Positions 40,114 through 48,782 of a stretch of 64,000 bases of DNA are shown here, one piece after another. Source of the DNA: Candidatus Woesearchaeota archaeon (GTDB taxonomy: Archaea; Nanobdellota; Nanobdellia; Woesearchaeales; UBA525); assembly GCA_028818155.1 (NCBI GenBank), contig JAPPOH010000001.1:124001-188000 (forward strand), read 5' to 3'. The position numbers and the translations under genes are program-made. The notes under the pieces are model-generated. The model was not told the DNA's origin, made no database searches, and saw only the letters and a list, made by a program, of their open reading frames with translations. How positions within the stretch are numbered: position 1 is the stretch's first letter; each line of letters begins with the position of its first letter.

Positions 40114-42042
40114 ATGAGGAAGCTCTTGCTGTCGCTCACTATCATTGCACTCGCGCTCGCACTCACAAGTCTTTCACTCCAACTTTTTTTCTTGTCGGGT
40201 GTGCAGGAATATCGCATCACTGCGCGAGCGTCAAGTACAGGTATTACGAATTTCTGTTTGAATCATCCTCCTACCATTACTGTGCCGTGTAATGCGTCAC
40301 TCACCCAAGGAACGAACTATGCGTGTCAGCTCATTCTCAACGGTTCTGACGTAGGAGATACGGCCACTGTATCGTACGTGTACCCGATGGAAAACACAAC
40401 ACTCGCAGTGAACGCGAGTGGTGGGATCAATTTCACGCCTGTGAATGATGATGTGGGAGTGCATACAATAATTTTTGTCGCATCAGATTCCACTGTGTGT
40501 ACGAATAATCAGACGAATGCAACATTTGTGTTCAACGTCTCGAACATCAATGACCCCCCTGAACTTGCATTTCCCATTCCTGACGTTTCCTTTGCATCAA
40601 ATAGCACGCTGGCAGCATTCTTCTTGACGAATTACTTTGTGGACCCTGACGGAGACCCAATGACGTTCACGAGTTCGCAACCGACAGGTATCACTGTCAC
40701 TATTCTCAACAATTCAGAGGTTCAGTTCACAAGTAACGCTTGTATTGAGAATGAACTTATGACATTCACTGCTATAGATCCGTACAATGCGTCCGGGAGC
40801 AGCAACTCTGTCTCAATCACCGTCACGTGTGAGCAGTCATCAGTAACGCAAGGAAGCGGTGGTGGCGGTGGTGGCGGTGGTGGTGGCGGTGGCAACATCA
40901 ACTTGTGTCGCCCAGATTGGGAATGTGATGATTGGCTTCCATGTACGCCGATGAACATCCAGTGGCAACGCTGCTACGATATGAATGGGTGTGAAGGGCA
41001 GAAGCACTTGAAACAAGCGTGTGTCTATGCTGGGCCGCCAGTATCGTGCGAGGAGAACTGGCTCTGCAGCGACTGGGGAAATTGTTTCATTAATGGCACC
41101 CAAGAACGAGACTGTGAAGATCTTACTGAGTGCGGGACAGATATCGTGAAACCGCCGGAAGTACAAGAATGTGTGTACATACCAACCTGTAATGATGGCA
41201 TTCAGAATGGCGATGAGGAGGATGTTGATTGTGGAGGTTCATGTGCTGCATGTGCAATTCTTGAGAGCCCAGCAGTAGTTGATGAAGATGCACTTGCGCT
41301 GTGGCTGATTCTTCTGATCATTCTCGCAATTGTGCTCACTGCGGGGGTTGCAAGATACTATAAAGGGGAGATTGCGCAGCTACTTGCAGCTACGAGCTTC
41401 TTGCTCAAGCATAGAGCGTTCAAAGACCTCCTCTTGAACGCAGCACAGCGAAATTCACTCTTTGAACGGTTGCAAGTATTCGAGCAGCTTCATGATGGGG
41501 CGCGCCCAGAAATGGTGTATGATACACTCGCGACGATGATTCGCGGCTACATACGGGATGCGCTCGGGCTGCCACTTGAAGCGTTGCCTGAGGAAGTTGC
41601 AGCAAAATGTAAAGAGTTACACTTGCAGAAGGAAACAACTGCGATGATCACAGGGTTAGTGACGAAGCTCGAGCCGATGGAACAAGAAGACCTGCACTAT
41701 GATGAATTCTTTGTGCTCGCGACGGTGGAGCAGCTCCGCACGACTATCTGTTTGACGTCTGAGTACGCGCAGACGGAGATCATGCGGCCGATGGAGAACG
41801 TGGCGATCGCTGAAGATATGAGTTTTTATGATGAAATTTTCGCGCACACGGTGAATATTCTCAGGGCGGTCCAGTTCAATCAGGTGGATGCTGCTCGTGC
41901 TGAGTATGTGAAGATGGTCTCTCGGTACGATGCCCTGACTGACATGGAGAAAGAGGAGATCTACCCAGAGTTATTGTGGGGCTTTAGTGTGACGAAGTTT
42001 CAGAGTGAGATTGTTGGGAGTAAAGTTGTTGCGAAGGGTTGA
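40114..42042 (+). CDS. Surface-to-cytoplasm transmembrane protein with poly-Gly linker and TSP1-like repeats
   Basis: The 642-residue protein begins with a membrane helix or signal anchor (LLLSLTIIALALALTSLSLQ), followed by cadherin/Ig-like domains (FTPVNDDVGVHTIIFVASD; about 50-235) and a 12-Gly run at residues 249-260. Two Trp/Cys-rich TSP1-like repeats come next (CRPDWECDDWLPC and CEENWLCSDWGNC), and then a second membrane helix near 395-415. A cytoplasmic helical domain of about 220 residues makes up the rest. That inner domain resembles the free-standing protein encoded at 48000-48731, suggesting the two sense or signal across the membrane together. A CTTTAAATAG box lies 28 nt before the ATG. 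Confidence 0.78.
   Translation: MRKLLLSLTIIALALALTSLSLQLFFLSGVQEYRITARASSTGITNFCLNHPPTITVPCNASLTQGTNYACQLILNGSDVGDTATVSYVYPMENTTLAVNASGGINFTPVNDDVGVHTIIFVASDSTVCTNNQTNATFVFNVSNINDPPELAFPIPDVSFASNSTLAAFFLTNYFVDPDGDPMTFTSSQPTGITVTILNNSEVQFTSNACIENELMTFTAIDPYNASGSSNSVSITVTCEQSSVTQGSGGGGGGGGGGGGNINLCRPDWECDDWLPCTPMNIQWQRCYDMNGCEGQKHLKQACVYAGPPVSCEENWLCSDWGNCFINGTQERDCEDLTECGTDIVKPPEVQECVYIPTCNDGIQNGDEEDVDCGGSCAACAILESPAVVDEDALALWLILLIILAIVLTAGVARYYKGEIAQLLAATSFLLKHRAFKDLLLNAAQRNSLFERLQVFEQLHDGARPEMVYDTLATMIRGYIRDALGLPLEALPEEVAAKCKELHLQKETTAMITGLVTKLEPMEQEDLHYDEFFVLATVEQLRTTICLTSEYAQTEIMRPMENVAIAEDMSFYDEIFAHTVNILRAVQFNQVDAARAEYVKMVSRYDALTDMEKEEIYPELLWGFSVTKFQSEIVGSKVVAKG
40858..40893 (+). repeat. 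GGN microsatellite encoding 12 glycines
   Basis: Twelve GGT/GGC codons in a row form a 36-bp simple repeat inside the surface protein gene. Such tracts are prone to slippage; length changes in steps of 3 would keep the frame and only alter linker length. Confidence 0.8.
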
Positions 42043-42169
42043 TTATTTGTAGTCTCTGATGTTTTTCCAGTAGTGCACAAAAATTAGGGCTTTTTTATGC
42101 ACACTTGTTTTTTCCACAACCTTTTTAAACAGAAAGACACTTAGTTGACTTAGTCCTCTTATAGGATAT

Positions 42170-42191
42170 AGCTAAATAAGCTAATTTAGCT
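42170..42191. promoter_or_regulatory. Inverted-repeat operator upstream of tandem RHH genes
   Basis: AGCTAAAT (42170-42177) and ATTTAGCT (42184-42191) are perfect 8-bp arms around AAGCTA, ending 22 nt before the first RHH ATG and covering the position expected for its TATA box. Further TTAG/CTTA half-sites lie just upstream (42140-42160). Likely bound by the RHH proteins themselves. Confidence 0.5.
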
Positions 42192-42213
42192 TACATCCTC
42201 GACGACAGACACC

Positions 42214-42345
42214 ATGGTGAACATTAATATCGAGCTCCCACACGAGCTCCACAAACGACTCAAATTGGCAGCGGCAACAGAGGATACGACCATCAAAGAG
42301 CTCTTCGTCCGCATGCTCGCGGACGGGGAGCATGGTCAACATTAA
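42214..42345 (+). CDS. Ribbon-helix-helix protein, 43 aa (first)
   Basis: The short frame encodes a complete ribbon-helix-helix domain: a beta ribbon (MVNINIELPHEL), helix 1 (HKRLKLAAATED) and helix 2 (TTIKELFVRMLADG). Such domains dimerise and bind DNA through the ribbon, as in Arc, CopG and ParD. It overlaps the following paralogous frame by 14 nt. No toxin follows; instead a giant surface protein gene does, so it is more likely a local transcription regulator than an antitoxin. Confidence 0.75.
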   Translation: MVNINIELPHELHKRLKLAAATEDTTIKELFVRMLADGEHGQH

Positions 42346-42463
42346 CATCGAGATCCCGGACGACCTGCACAAGCAGGTGAAGCTTTCTGCTATCACGAAT
42401 GATACAACGGTCAAGGACTACATTATCAAGCAACTTGAAGAACGATTGGAGGTGCGGCAATGA
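42332..42463 (+). CDS. Ribbon-helix-helix protein, 43 aa (second)
   Basis: The second RHH frame (ribbon MVNINIEIPDDL, helix 1 HKQVKLSAITND, helix 2 TTVKDYIIKQLEERL) has the same length as the first and aligns with it without gaps, so the pair arose by tandem duplication. It overlaps the first gene by 14 nt and the 1213-residue surface gene by 4 nt (ATGA). The two could form a heterodimer. The inverted repeat at 42170-42191 is the likely target. Confidence 0.75.
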   Translation: MVNINIEIPDDLHKQVKLSAITNDTTVKDYIIKQLEERLEVRQ

Positions 42464-45400
42464 GAAAGGCACTCCTCTTCCTCGGCATCGCACTCATCTC
42501 ACTCGCACTCTTCGAAGCACTGCTCCTCACAGGACCTGACTGGGCGCCAAGCACAGCGTTCACAAATGATACGCTTAATTGCACCTGGACAAACTCCACA
42601 GATACAACAGCGCAGAATATTACTATCTACAACGGTTCCTCTGTCTACAACACCACGTACGAGAATGCCAGCCTCGTGAACTTGAGCGCAACAGCAGTCG
42701 TCGCAGCATCTGAAACGCGAAAAGGCGAAACGTGGATCTGTAGTATTACACTCTATAACGATACAGCAAGCACGCAATCGAACGCAAGTATCACTATTAC
42801 GAACTCGATTCCGACAGCAGAAGAGCCTCCAGGTGGTATCTTCAACGAATCAAGTGCTGATGTCGGCTTCCTCGTCCAGATAGCTGAAGACTCAAATATC
42901 ACGATCGATGCGAACGCAACGGACGCAGATGGAGATACTATCACGTACCTCCTCACTGATGAGTTCTGTACAAGACTCAGTAGCACAGAAGGAACATACG
43001 CCTGTGCACCCACGTTCAGCGACCTGAGCAACAATCAACCAACAGAAGTGAACATCACCTTCTCCTTTGACGACGGACAGAACGTCGGTGGAAGAAAAAT
43101 CACGTTCAACGTCACCCCAGTCAATGACGAACCAACAGCAACACTCGCTGATCAGACAACAGCAGTAAACGCATCGCTCAACTATACATTTACGGCTGCA
43201 GACGAAGAAAGCCACTATCCACTCAACGTTTCACTTATTGCACCGGCAGAGGTGAGTGATAAACTCAGTATTGCAGCATTGAATGCCAATGGCACGAGTG
43301 TCAGCATTTTCTACGATGGAAGCTTCCCTGACTTCAGCGACGTTGGCCTCCATACGATTACAGTGAACGTGACAGACAACCAGAGCCTCAGCGGATTGTA
43401 TAATTTCACGCTCAACATCACTGCCGTCGGCCGCGTACCATACTTCACGAACGTCACGGATGCAGGACCATATAACATCACACAAGATGAGTTCATCCAA
43501 ATTAACATCACTGCAAACGATCTTGACGCGAACACGACAATCGTCTTTACTGATGATAGTACATCATTAGCTATTGTCACAGTAACGAGTGAAACAAACG
43601 CAAGTGACGCATTCGGACAAATTAATTTCACACCAACAAATGACGATGTTGGCATCTATAATGTCACCATCACCATCACAGACGCAGAATCACTCACGAA
43701 CACAACGATTCTCGAGTTTAATGTAACAAACGTCAATGATGCACCTGTGGTGAATGAGTTAAGCTTCAGCAGCGAAAATACGCAGAACAATCAAAATAGC
43801 AGCAATCTCACAGGGTATGCAAACGCACTCTTCATTTACGACGTGAACGCGACAGATATCGACGTTATTCATGGGGACACGCTCAATTACACAGACAACA
43901 CAACACTCTTTGACATCGACCTTACAACAGGACGCATCAACTTCACACCAAACAACACAGACGTTGGTGTCTACAGCATCAATATCACTGCAACAGACAC
44001 AGCCGGCGTAGCAGATTCGCGTGTTCTTACACTCACAGTTAACGCAAACAGCCCACCATTTTTCAACGCAACACTGCCGCAACTTAACTGTACAACAAAA
44101 GCACTCTGTGCATTCGACCTCGGACTGTACACAGACGACCCTGATGCGGGAGATAACATCTCTCTCTTCGCAATCGCATTTAACGGCTCGAACATCAGCA
44201 CATTTGCATTCAACGAGACAACAGGGCTGATCAACTTCACAACAGTAAAGACAGACATTGGAAACTACACGATCAATATCACCATCACAGATGGTTTCGG
44301 CGCAACGAATAGTAGTGAAATGAACATTAGCATTAACAACACACCAGAAACACCCAATATCACGCGCTACAACTTTAGCAATGAAACAATCGTTGAAACA
44401 CACACATTCGCGTTCGAACTACAAGCAGAAGACGATGATTTCCTCGTCGTAGGCGAGGTCGTGAACTTCACCTCAAACTTTAGCCTGCCACACACGATCA
44501 GCGCTCTCGCAGCAGTAAATACAACTGCACGGGCACTCTTTACCTTCACACCTGCTGATGGGACTGCAGGAAGCTACACGATTTCCATCAACGCAACAGA
44601 TGCATTCGGATTAGTCGGACAACAAGTGTTCACGTTCGACATACTTGCTGACGTCCCACCTCCAAATATCAGCCAGATCACGCCGTGGAGCAACACGTCC
44701 GGTTTGCAAACAACCTTCAGAAACACAACGGATGCCGAATTCTCTAGTGGCAGTGCAACGGTCGACATGCAGGAAAATACCACTGTGAACTTTTCGACGG
44801 TCGTCATTGACACGCAGCCAGTGACGTATGTGTGGACGGTCAACGGCACGCAAGTCGCAACGTCAGAGAATTATACAAGGACATTCGACTTTTTCTCAGC
44901 AGCAGAATATGAAATCGTCGTGAACGTCTCCAACGACCGGCTTGAAAGTAGCCGTTTCACATGGAACGTCAACGTGTCAAACGTGAACAGACTTCCTGAA
45001 CTACAAACAAACCTCAGTGATTTGTCCGTCAATGGAACGCTGACAGACCAGGATTATTTCACCATTGGACCAAGCAACACGAACAGGTTCTTTGACCCAG
45101 ATGATGACCTTGACAGTAACGGGACAATAGATGGAAATGAAAATAACTCACTCATGTTCGAACTCAACGACGCATGCTCGGTCGCCACAGTCGCAATCTC
45201 AGGAGCAGATATCACAGTGACAGGAACAGCAGTGGGATCATGTAACGTCACATTTAACGCGACAGATACCGCTGGCGAAACGCTTGAGAGCAACACGATA
45301 ACGATAGACATTACTGAAGTAACCGAAGGGGAATCAGAAACAGTCACCACAACATCGAGTAGCGGTGGTGGCGGCAGCGGGAGTTCTGCTGCAACATTCA

Positions 45401-46101
45401 TTCCTATCACGAACCAGCGAACAAAGCCTGAAGCATTCAAATTAATCGCGCCAAAACTCATTACGGTGTATGAGAATGATTCACTCACTATTCCAATCGT
45501 CATCAATAACACGTGGCGCGACAAACTCAAACACGTACAACTTGATGTGCTAACAAACGATTCCGTGATGACAACATCATTTGACACTAACTTCTTTGAA
45601 GAGATACCAAAGAACGAGACACGAGAAGTACTGCTCACAGTGGAAAACTACAGGTTGGGTGAAAACTACGAAATCGTTGTCCGAGCAAACGTATCGGAGC
45701 CTGTGTACGAAGATGAGGCAATCATTTTGCTCAACAGTCTCGAGCAAGCACACGACGGAGATGATGTGGACGTCAAAGTAACATTCGCGAACGATCTCCT
45801 AAATCAACATCCTGAATGTCAAGAGTTGAACGAAGTCTTGAGTGTCGCAAAGAAGAACTTACAAGAGCGAAATATTGAGATGGCACGGTTACTTGTTGAT
45901 AACGTGATCAACGGGTGCAAGTATCTTGTGAGCACACAGCAGCGCATTGAAGAGAAACCATCAAAAATCAAGCCAGTGATCACGATAGAGAGCTTATCGT
46001 TGCGAACGCTCATGTGGTCACTTCTCGCATTCGTTCTGCTCGTGAGTGTGGCATTCCTCCTCTACTATCACTATAGCTACAAACCGGAGGAGGATATCTG
46101 A
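42460..46101 (+). CDS. Giant cadherin-like surface protein
   Basis: The 1213-residue protein has a signal peptide or anchor (KALLFLGIALISLALFEALL) and about eight or nine tandem cadherin/Ig-like repeats of roughly 100 residues. Each repeat contains a version of the phrase INFTPTNDDVGIYNVTITITD. A Gly/Ser-rich linker (SSGGGGSGSS, near residue 968) is followed by a beta domain, a helical stalk with a Cys, and a C-terminal membrane helix (LMWSLLAFVLLVSVAFLLYY) with a short acidic tail. Sequons are abundant. It probably forms part of the outer coat or an adhesin. It is coupled to the RHH genes upstream (4-nt overlap) and shares its last base with the start codon of the next gene. Confidence 0.8.
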   Translation: MRKALLFLGIALISLALFEALLLTGPDWAPSTAFTNDTLNCTWTNSTDTTAQNITIYNGSSVYNTTYENASLVNLSATAVVAASETRKGETWICSITLYNDTASTQSNASITITNSIPTAEEPPGGIFNESSADVGFLVQIAEDSNITIDANATDADGDTITYLLTDEFCTRLSSTEGTYACAPTFSDLSNNQPTEVNITFSFDDGQNVGGRKITFNVTPVNDEPTATLADQTTAVNASLNYTFTAADEESHYPLNVSLIAPAEVSDKLSIAALNANGTSVSIFYDGSFPDFSDVGLHTITVNVTDNQSLSGLYNFTLNITAVGRVPYFTNVTDAGPYNITQDEFIQINITANDLDANTTIVFTDDSTSLAIVTVTSETNASDAFGQINFTPTNDDVGIYNVTITITDAESLTNTTILEFNVTNVNDAPVVNELSFSSENTQNNQNSSNLTGYANALFIYDVNATDIDVIHGDTLNYTDNTTLFDIDLTTGRINFTPNNTDVGVYSINITATDTAGVADSRVLTLTVNANSPPFFNATLPQLNCTTKALCAFDLGLYTDDPDAGDNISLFAIAFNGSNISTFAFNETTGLINFTTVKTDIGNYTINITITDGFGATNSSEMNISINNTPETPNITRYNFSNETIVETHTFAFELQAEDDDFLVVGEVVNFTSNFSLPHTISALAAVNTTARALFTFTPADGTAGSYTISINATDAFGLVGQQVFTFDILADVPPPNISQITPWSNTSGLQTTFRNTTDAEFSSGSATVDMQENTTVNFSTVVIDTQPVTYVWTVNGTQVATSENYTRTFDFFSAAEYEIVVNVSNDRLESSRFTWNVNVSNVNRLPELQTNLSDLSVNGTLTDQDYFTIGPSNTNRFFDPDDDLDSNGTIDGNENNSLMFELNDACSVATVAISGADITVTGTAVGSCNVTFNATDTAGETLESNTITIDITEVTEGESETVTTTSSSGGGGSGSSAATFIPITNQRTKPEAFKLIAPKLITVYENDSLTIPIVINNTWRDKLKHVQLDVLTNDSVMTTSFDTNFFEEIPKNETREVLLTVENYRLGENYEIVVRANVSEPVYEDEAIILLNSLEQAHDGDDVDVKVTFANDLLNQHPECQELNEVLSVAKKNLQERNIEMARLLVDNVINGCKYLVSTQQRIEEKPSKIKPVITIESLSLRTLMWSLLAFVLLVSVAFLLYYHYSYKPEEDI

Positions 46102-48008
46102 TGCGCATCATGCTTATCTTCTTAACATTGGTGCTCTGTACTGCGGTATTCGCACTACCTCCTCCGCCTGCAGTGCCAGCACCACCATCATTTTCTGATG
46201 TCACGCTGTCGGTGGTGGCAGATGGAACAGTTGTGATCAATGTGAGCAATGTAGGAGCAGCAAAGCTCTATTGCTTGCTTGGAATAGATACGACAATACT
46301 CCAAAACTTGTTCCTCGCTCTCCCGCCGCTCGCAGACGAGGTGTTCATACTCGAAGCAGGCGCAACAGCAGAGTTCCAGCAGGATCATGAACAAGGGGAT
46401 TATGACGCGGAGGTCGTCTGCTCTGAAGACATAACATTCGCTGACGTTGGCGAGGTCGAGTATGATATGGTAACGTTCACAGCAGGCTGTACTGGCGCTG
46501 TAGGGTCATGCGGGACAAGCACGCCACCAACAGCATGTACGGCTGATACAGAATGCCCAGGACAGGTCTGTTCTGCTGCGGGGGAGTGTGTCGCGTGCGT
46601 ACTGCATGCACATTGTCCTGCAAACGAGAGATGTATTGCACACGAGTGTGTGACAATCGCACGTATTACCATACTCGAGCCGGGAAACGTATCTGATGAG
46701 AACGTGACCGTCTCATTTGTGCACGATTCAGCAACAAACGGCACGTGTACAGCACGTGTTGATAACACGGAACAGTTCAGCGAAGTTGTCAATCAGTGGA
46801 CACTTACAACGTTCTCGTACATGGAAGTCAACGGAAGTCACGAGCTCAACGTATCGTGCGCCGGAACAACGTGGCTCGCTGAAAAAACAGCGACGTTCAC
46901 AGTGCAGATAGCACCGAATATAGTGAATGACACAACAAACACAAGTACGAATACGACTGGGAATACGACCACAAACGTGTCGACGAATGTGAGTACAAAC
47001 ACGAGCACGAACGTAAGCACAAATACAAGTACGAATGTGACGACGAATGTGTCAACGAATGTGAGTACAAACACGAGTACGAATACTACGGTGAATACAA
47101 CAACGAATGTGTCAACGAATGTGAGTACGAATACAACAGCCCCAAACACAACGAACGTTACATACAATCCACAGCTCGTGCTTAATGGTGCTGCAATTGC
47201 TGGAGAACAATTTTCTGTCACAGGAAGCGGGTTCTTCCAAAACGACGTCATTGATGTGATTCTCACAGGACATGGGGTGGTCCAACGAAGTGTCGCGGCA
47301 GCAACTGCAGGAACATTCACGAAACAATACACGAATTTCGAGGCGGATGCGTACTATCTTGTCGCGCGCAGCAGAATTGATAATCTCGTGATCGCAACAC
47401 TCTCGTTTAACGTAACTGCAGCCCCTGCATTCACAGCGGATACACTCTTCAACAACCCGCCACCCGCAACGCAAGATACTGGCGGAGAAGACCCTACTGA
47501 TAGAGAAGATCCGCCAGCGTGGGTAGATCCTGTGGAGGACCAAGAGGTCACCATCACCGAACCTGTACAACAGCGCCCACGCCCACCTGCTCCATCACGA
47601 CCAGCACCTATCCCGACAGAACAAGCAACACCTGTCGAGCCTGAAAGTGGCGGCTGGGGTTGGCTTATCCCTGTATTCTTTCTCGTAGTGCTTGGTGGCG
47701 TGCTCGGATTCCTCGTGTATGCAGGCACAGTTGATGTATCAAGCGTCGATGCGTTCCGAAAAAGTGTGTTGAACATGTTTAATGGAGGGTTGCCGCAAGG
47801 AACATCGACAGAAAAAGTGCCAATGTCACCACACCTGCCCGCCAAACCGGTGCTCGCGCATGAAGTCGCGAAGATCAGCACATTTATTCAGCAAGAACGC
47901 GAACGAGGGTTCGATGATCTCACTATTCGAGGAGCGCTTATCGAAAAAGGATGGCAAAAAGAAACGGTGGACAAGGTCTTTGATCGCGTATACGGAAAAT
48001 CAGCCTGA
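46101..48008 (+). CDS. Mucin-like surface protein with sequon tract and UBA-like cytoplasmic tail
   Basis: The 635-residue product has a signal peptide (IMLIFLTLVLCTAVFALPP), a beta domain, a Cys-rich module (ECPGQVCSAAGECVAC...CPANERCIAHEC) and an Ig-like domain. A tetrapeptide tract of the form N-x-S/T-T (about residues 275-355) holds about 20 N-glycosylation sequons. A further beta domain, a Pro-rich linker and a membrane helix (GWLIPVFFLVVLGGVLGFLVY) follow. The cytoplasmic tail ends with a small three-helix motif (FDDLTIRGALIEKGWQKETVDKVF) similar to UBA-like modules. It starts on the last base of the giant gene. Confidence 0.78.
   Translation: MRIMLIFLTLVLCTAVFALPPPPAVPAPPSFSDVTLSVVADGTVVINVSNVGAAKLYCLLGIDTTILQNLFLALPPLADEVFILEAGATAEFQQDHEQGDYDAEVVCSEDITFADVGEVEYDMVTFTAGCTGAVGSCGTSTPPTACTADTECPGQVCSAAGECVACVLHAHCPANERCIAHECVTIARITILEPGNVSDENVTVSFVHDSATNGTCTARVDNTEQFSEVVNQWTLTTFSYMEVNGSHELNVSCAGTTWLAEKTATFTVQIAPNIVNDTTNTSTNTTGNTTTNVSTNVSTNTSTNVSTNTSTNVTTNVSTNVSTNTSTNTTVNTTTNVSTNVSTNTTAPNTTNVTYNPQLVLNGAAIAGEQFSVTGSGFFQNDVIDVILTGHGVVQRSVAAATAGTFTKQYTNFEADAYYLVARSRIDNLVIATLSFNVTAAPAFTADTLFNNPPPATQDTGGEDPTDREDPPAWVDPVEDQEVTITEPVQQRPRPPAPSRPAPIPTEQATPVEPESGGWGWLIPVFFLVVLGGVLGFLVYAGTVDVSSVDAFRKSVLNMFNGGLPQGTSTEKVPMSPHLPAKPVLAHEVAKISTFIQQERERGFDDLTIRGALIEKGWQKETVDKVFDRVYGKSA
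46924..47166 (+). repeat. 12-bp-period repeat encoding N-x-S/T-T sequons
   Basis: About 20 imperfect units such as AACGTGAGCACA and AATACGAGTACG encode Asn-Val-Ser-Thr and Asn-Thr-Ser-Thr. Synonymous changes between units show that the protein pattern, not only the DNA, is kept by selection. Dense N-glycosylation is expected. Confidence 0.8.
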
Positions 48009-48731
48009 TCGGTGTTGTAAGTCACGGTACGTCTGCTCAATCAACTGGTAGAAATGTTCTCTGTCGCTGGTTTCGAGGTCAGCGTACTCGTTCAACAATG
48101 CTTCGTACGCAGCCTTCGCTCGACGAGCATTATGTCGCTCGAGCGCAGCATAACATTTCTCCACAAGCGTATGCATCCGTACATGAAGCGCATTATCATC
48201 TTCAATGACGGGAAGCTCTGCGATGATCACATCGGGTGTGAGATCTTCTCGCGTGAAAAATGCCTTCAGTTTCGTAAAAAAATTCGCCTTTGCAGTATGC
48301 ATGCGGACGAGTTCTTTGACAGTAACAGTGAATAATTCCAGGAGTGCAACGAGCTGCTCATGCTGGAGCTGCACATCTGCGTATTCAAGCCCTTCAAGTG
48401 CTTTGAGAATCTCATTAATGTGTCCTCTTGTTGCGTGCGTAATGTACACGTGCTTCAACTCTTCTCTCAGTTCATTAATCGTGAACTCATACTCCTTACC
48501 GAGGAATCCTTTGAAGAATGAACGGATAAGTTGGTAGACATCATGTGTCTCGATCACATTTTTTTTATGGAGAAACGCAGCTTTTTTTATCGTCTCGTTC
48601 CGAAGCTGCACGAGGCGTTTTCGCCTCGATTTTTCTTCTGTGAGGAGACGCATCCGATCTTGTAACTCACCCATGAGAGTCGTCTCGTGGAGGCGGTATT
48701 TAAAAGTGTCTGCGAAAGCAGGTGTTTTCAT
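48000..48731 (-). CDS. Helical cytoplasmic protein related to a surface-protein tail
   Basis: The 243-residue soluble protein is almost entirely helical. Two regions align by eye with the cytoplasmic domain of the 40114-42042 protein: IRSFFKGFLGKEYEFTINEL with its IRGYIRDALG region, and RAKAAYEALLNEYADLETSD with its DAARAEYVKMVSRYDALTD region. It may therefore be a soluble partner or paralogue of that inner domain. ATG 48731 lies 24 nt from the shared TATA at 48751-48760. It is divergent from the moxR gene and convergent (9-nt overlap) with the mucin-like gene. Confidence 0.65.
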   Translation of the reverse strand: MKTPAFADTFKYRLHETTLMGELQDRMRLLTEEKSRRKRLVQLRNETIKKAAFLHKKNVIETHDVYQLIRSFFKGFLGKEYEFTINELREELKHVYITHATRGHINEILKALEGLEYADVQLQHEQLVALLELFTVTVKELVRMHTAKANFFTKLKAFFTREDLTPDVIIAELPVIEDDNALHVRMHTLVEKCYAALERHNARRAKAAYEALLNEYADLETSDREHFYQLIEQTYRDLQHRSG

Positions 48732-48750
48732 CCTGGAGTGGAACTACAAG

Positions 48751-48760
48751 ATATTTAAAC
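48751..48760. promoter_or_regulatory. Shared bidirectional TATA box (helical protein / moxR)
   Basis: ATATTTAAAC serves both strands; the start codons 48731 and 48783 are 52 nt apart around it. Joint control of a surface-locus protein and the MoxR ATPase follows if both use it. Confidence 0.6.
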
Positions 48761-48782
48761 GCTTACACAGAGGATATCGTCG

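Noticed and set aside
40722-40958. Antisense ORF with a proline run
   Set aside because: The proline run is the reverse complement of the glycine codons in the surface gene; no promoter or family support.
46924-47166. Periodic 12-bp repeat considered as a CRISPR array
   Set aside because: The repeats are short, directly abutting, coding and in frame; there are no spacers or cas genes.
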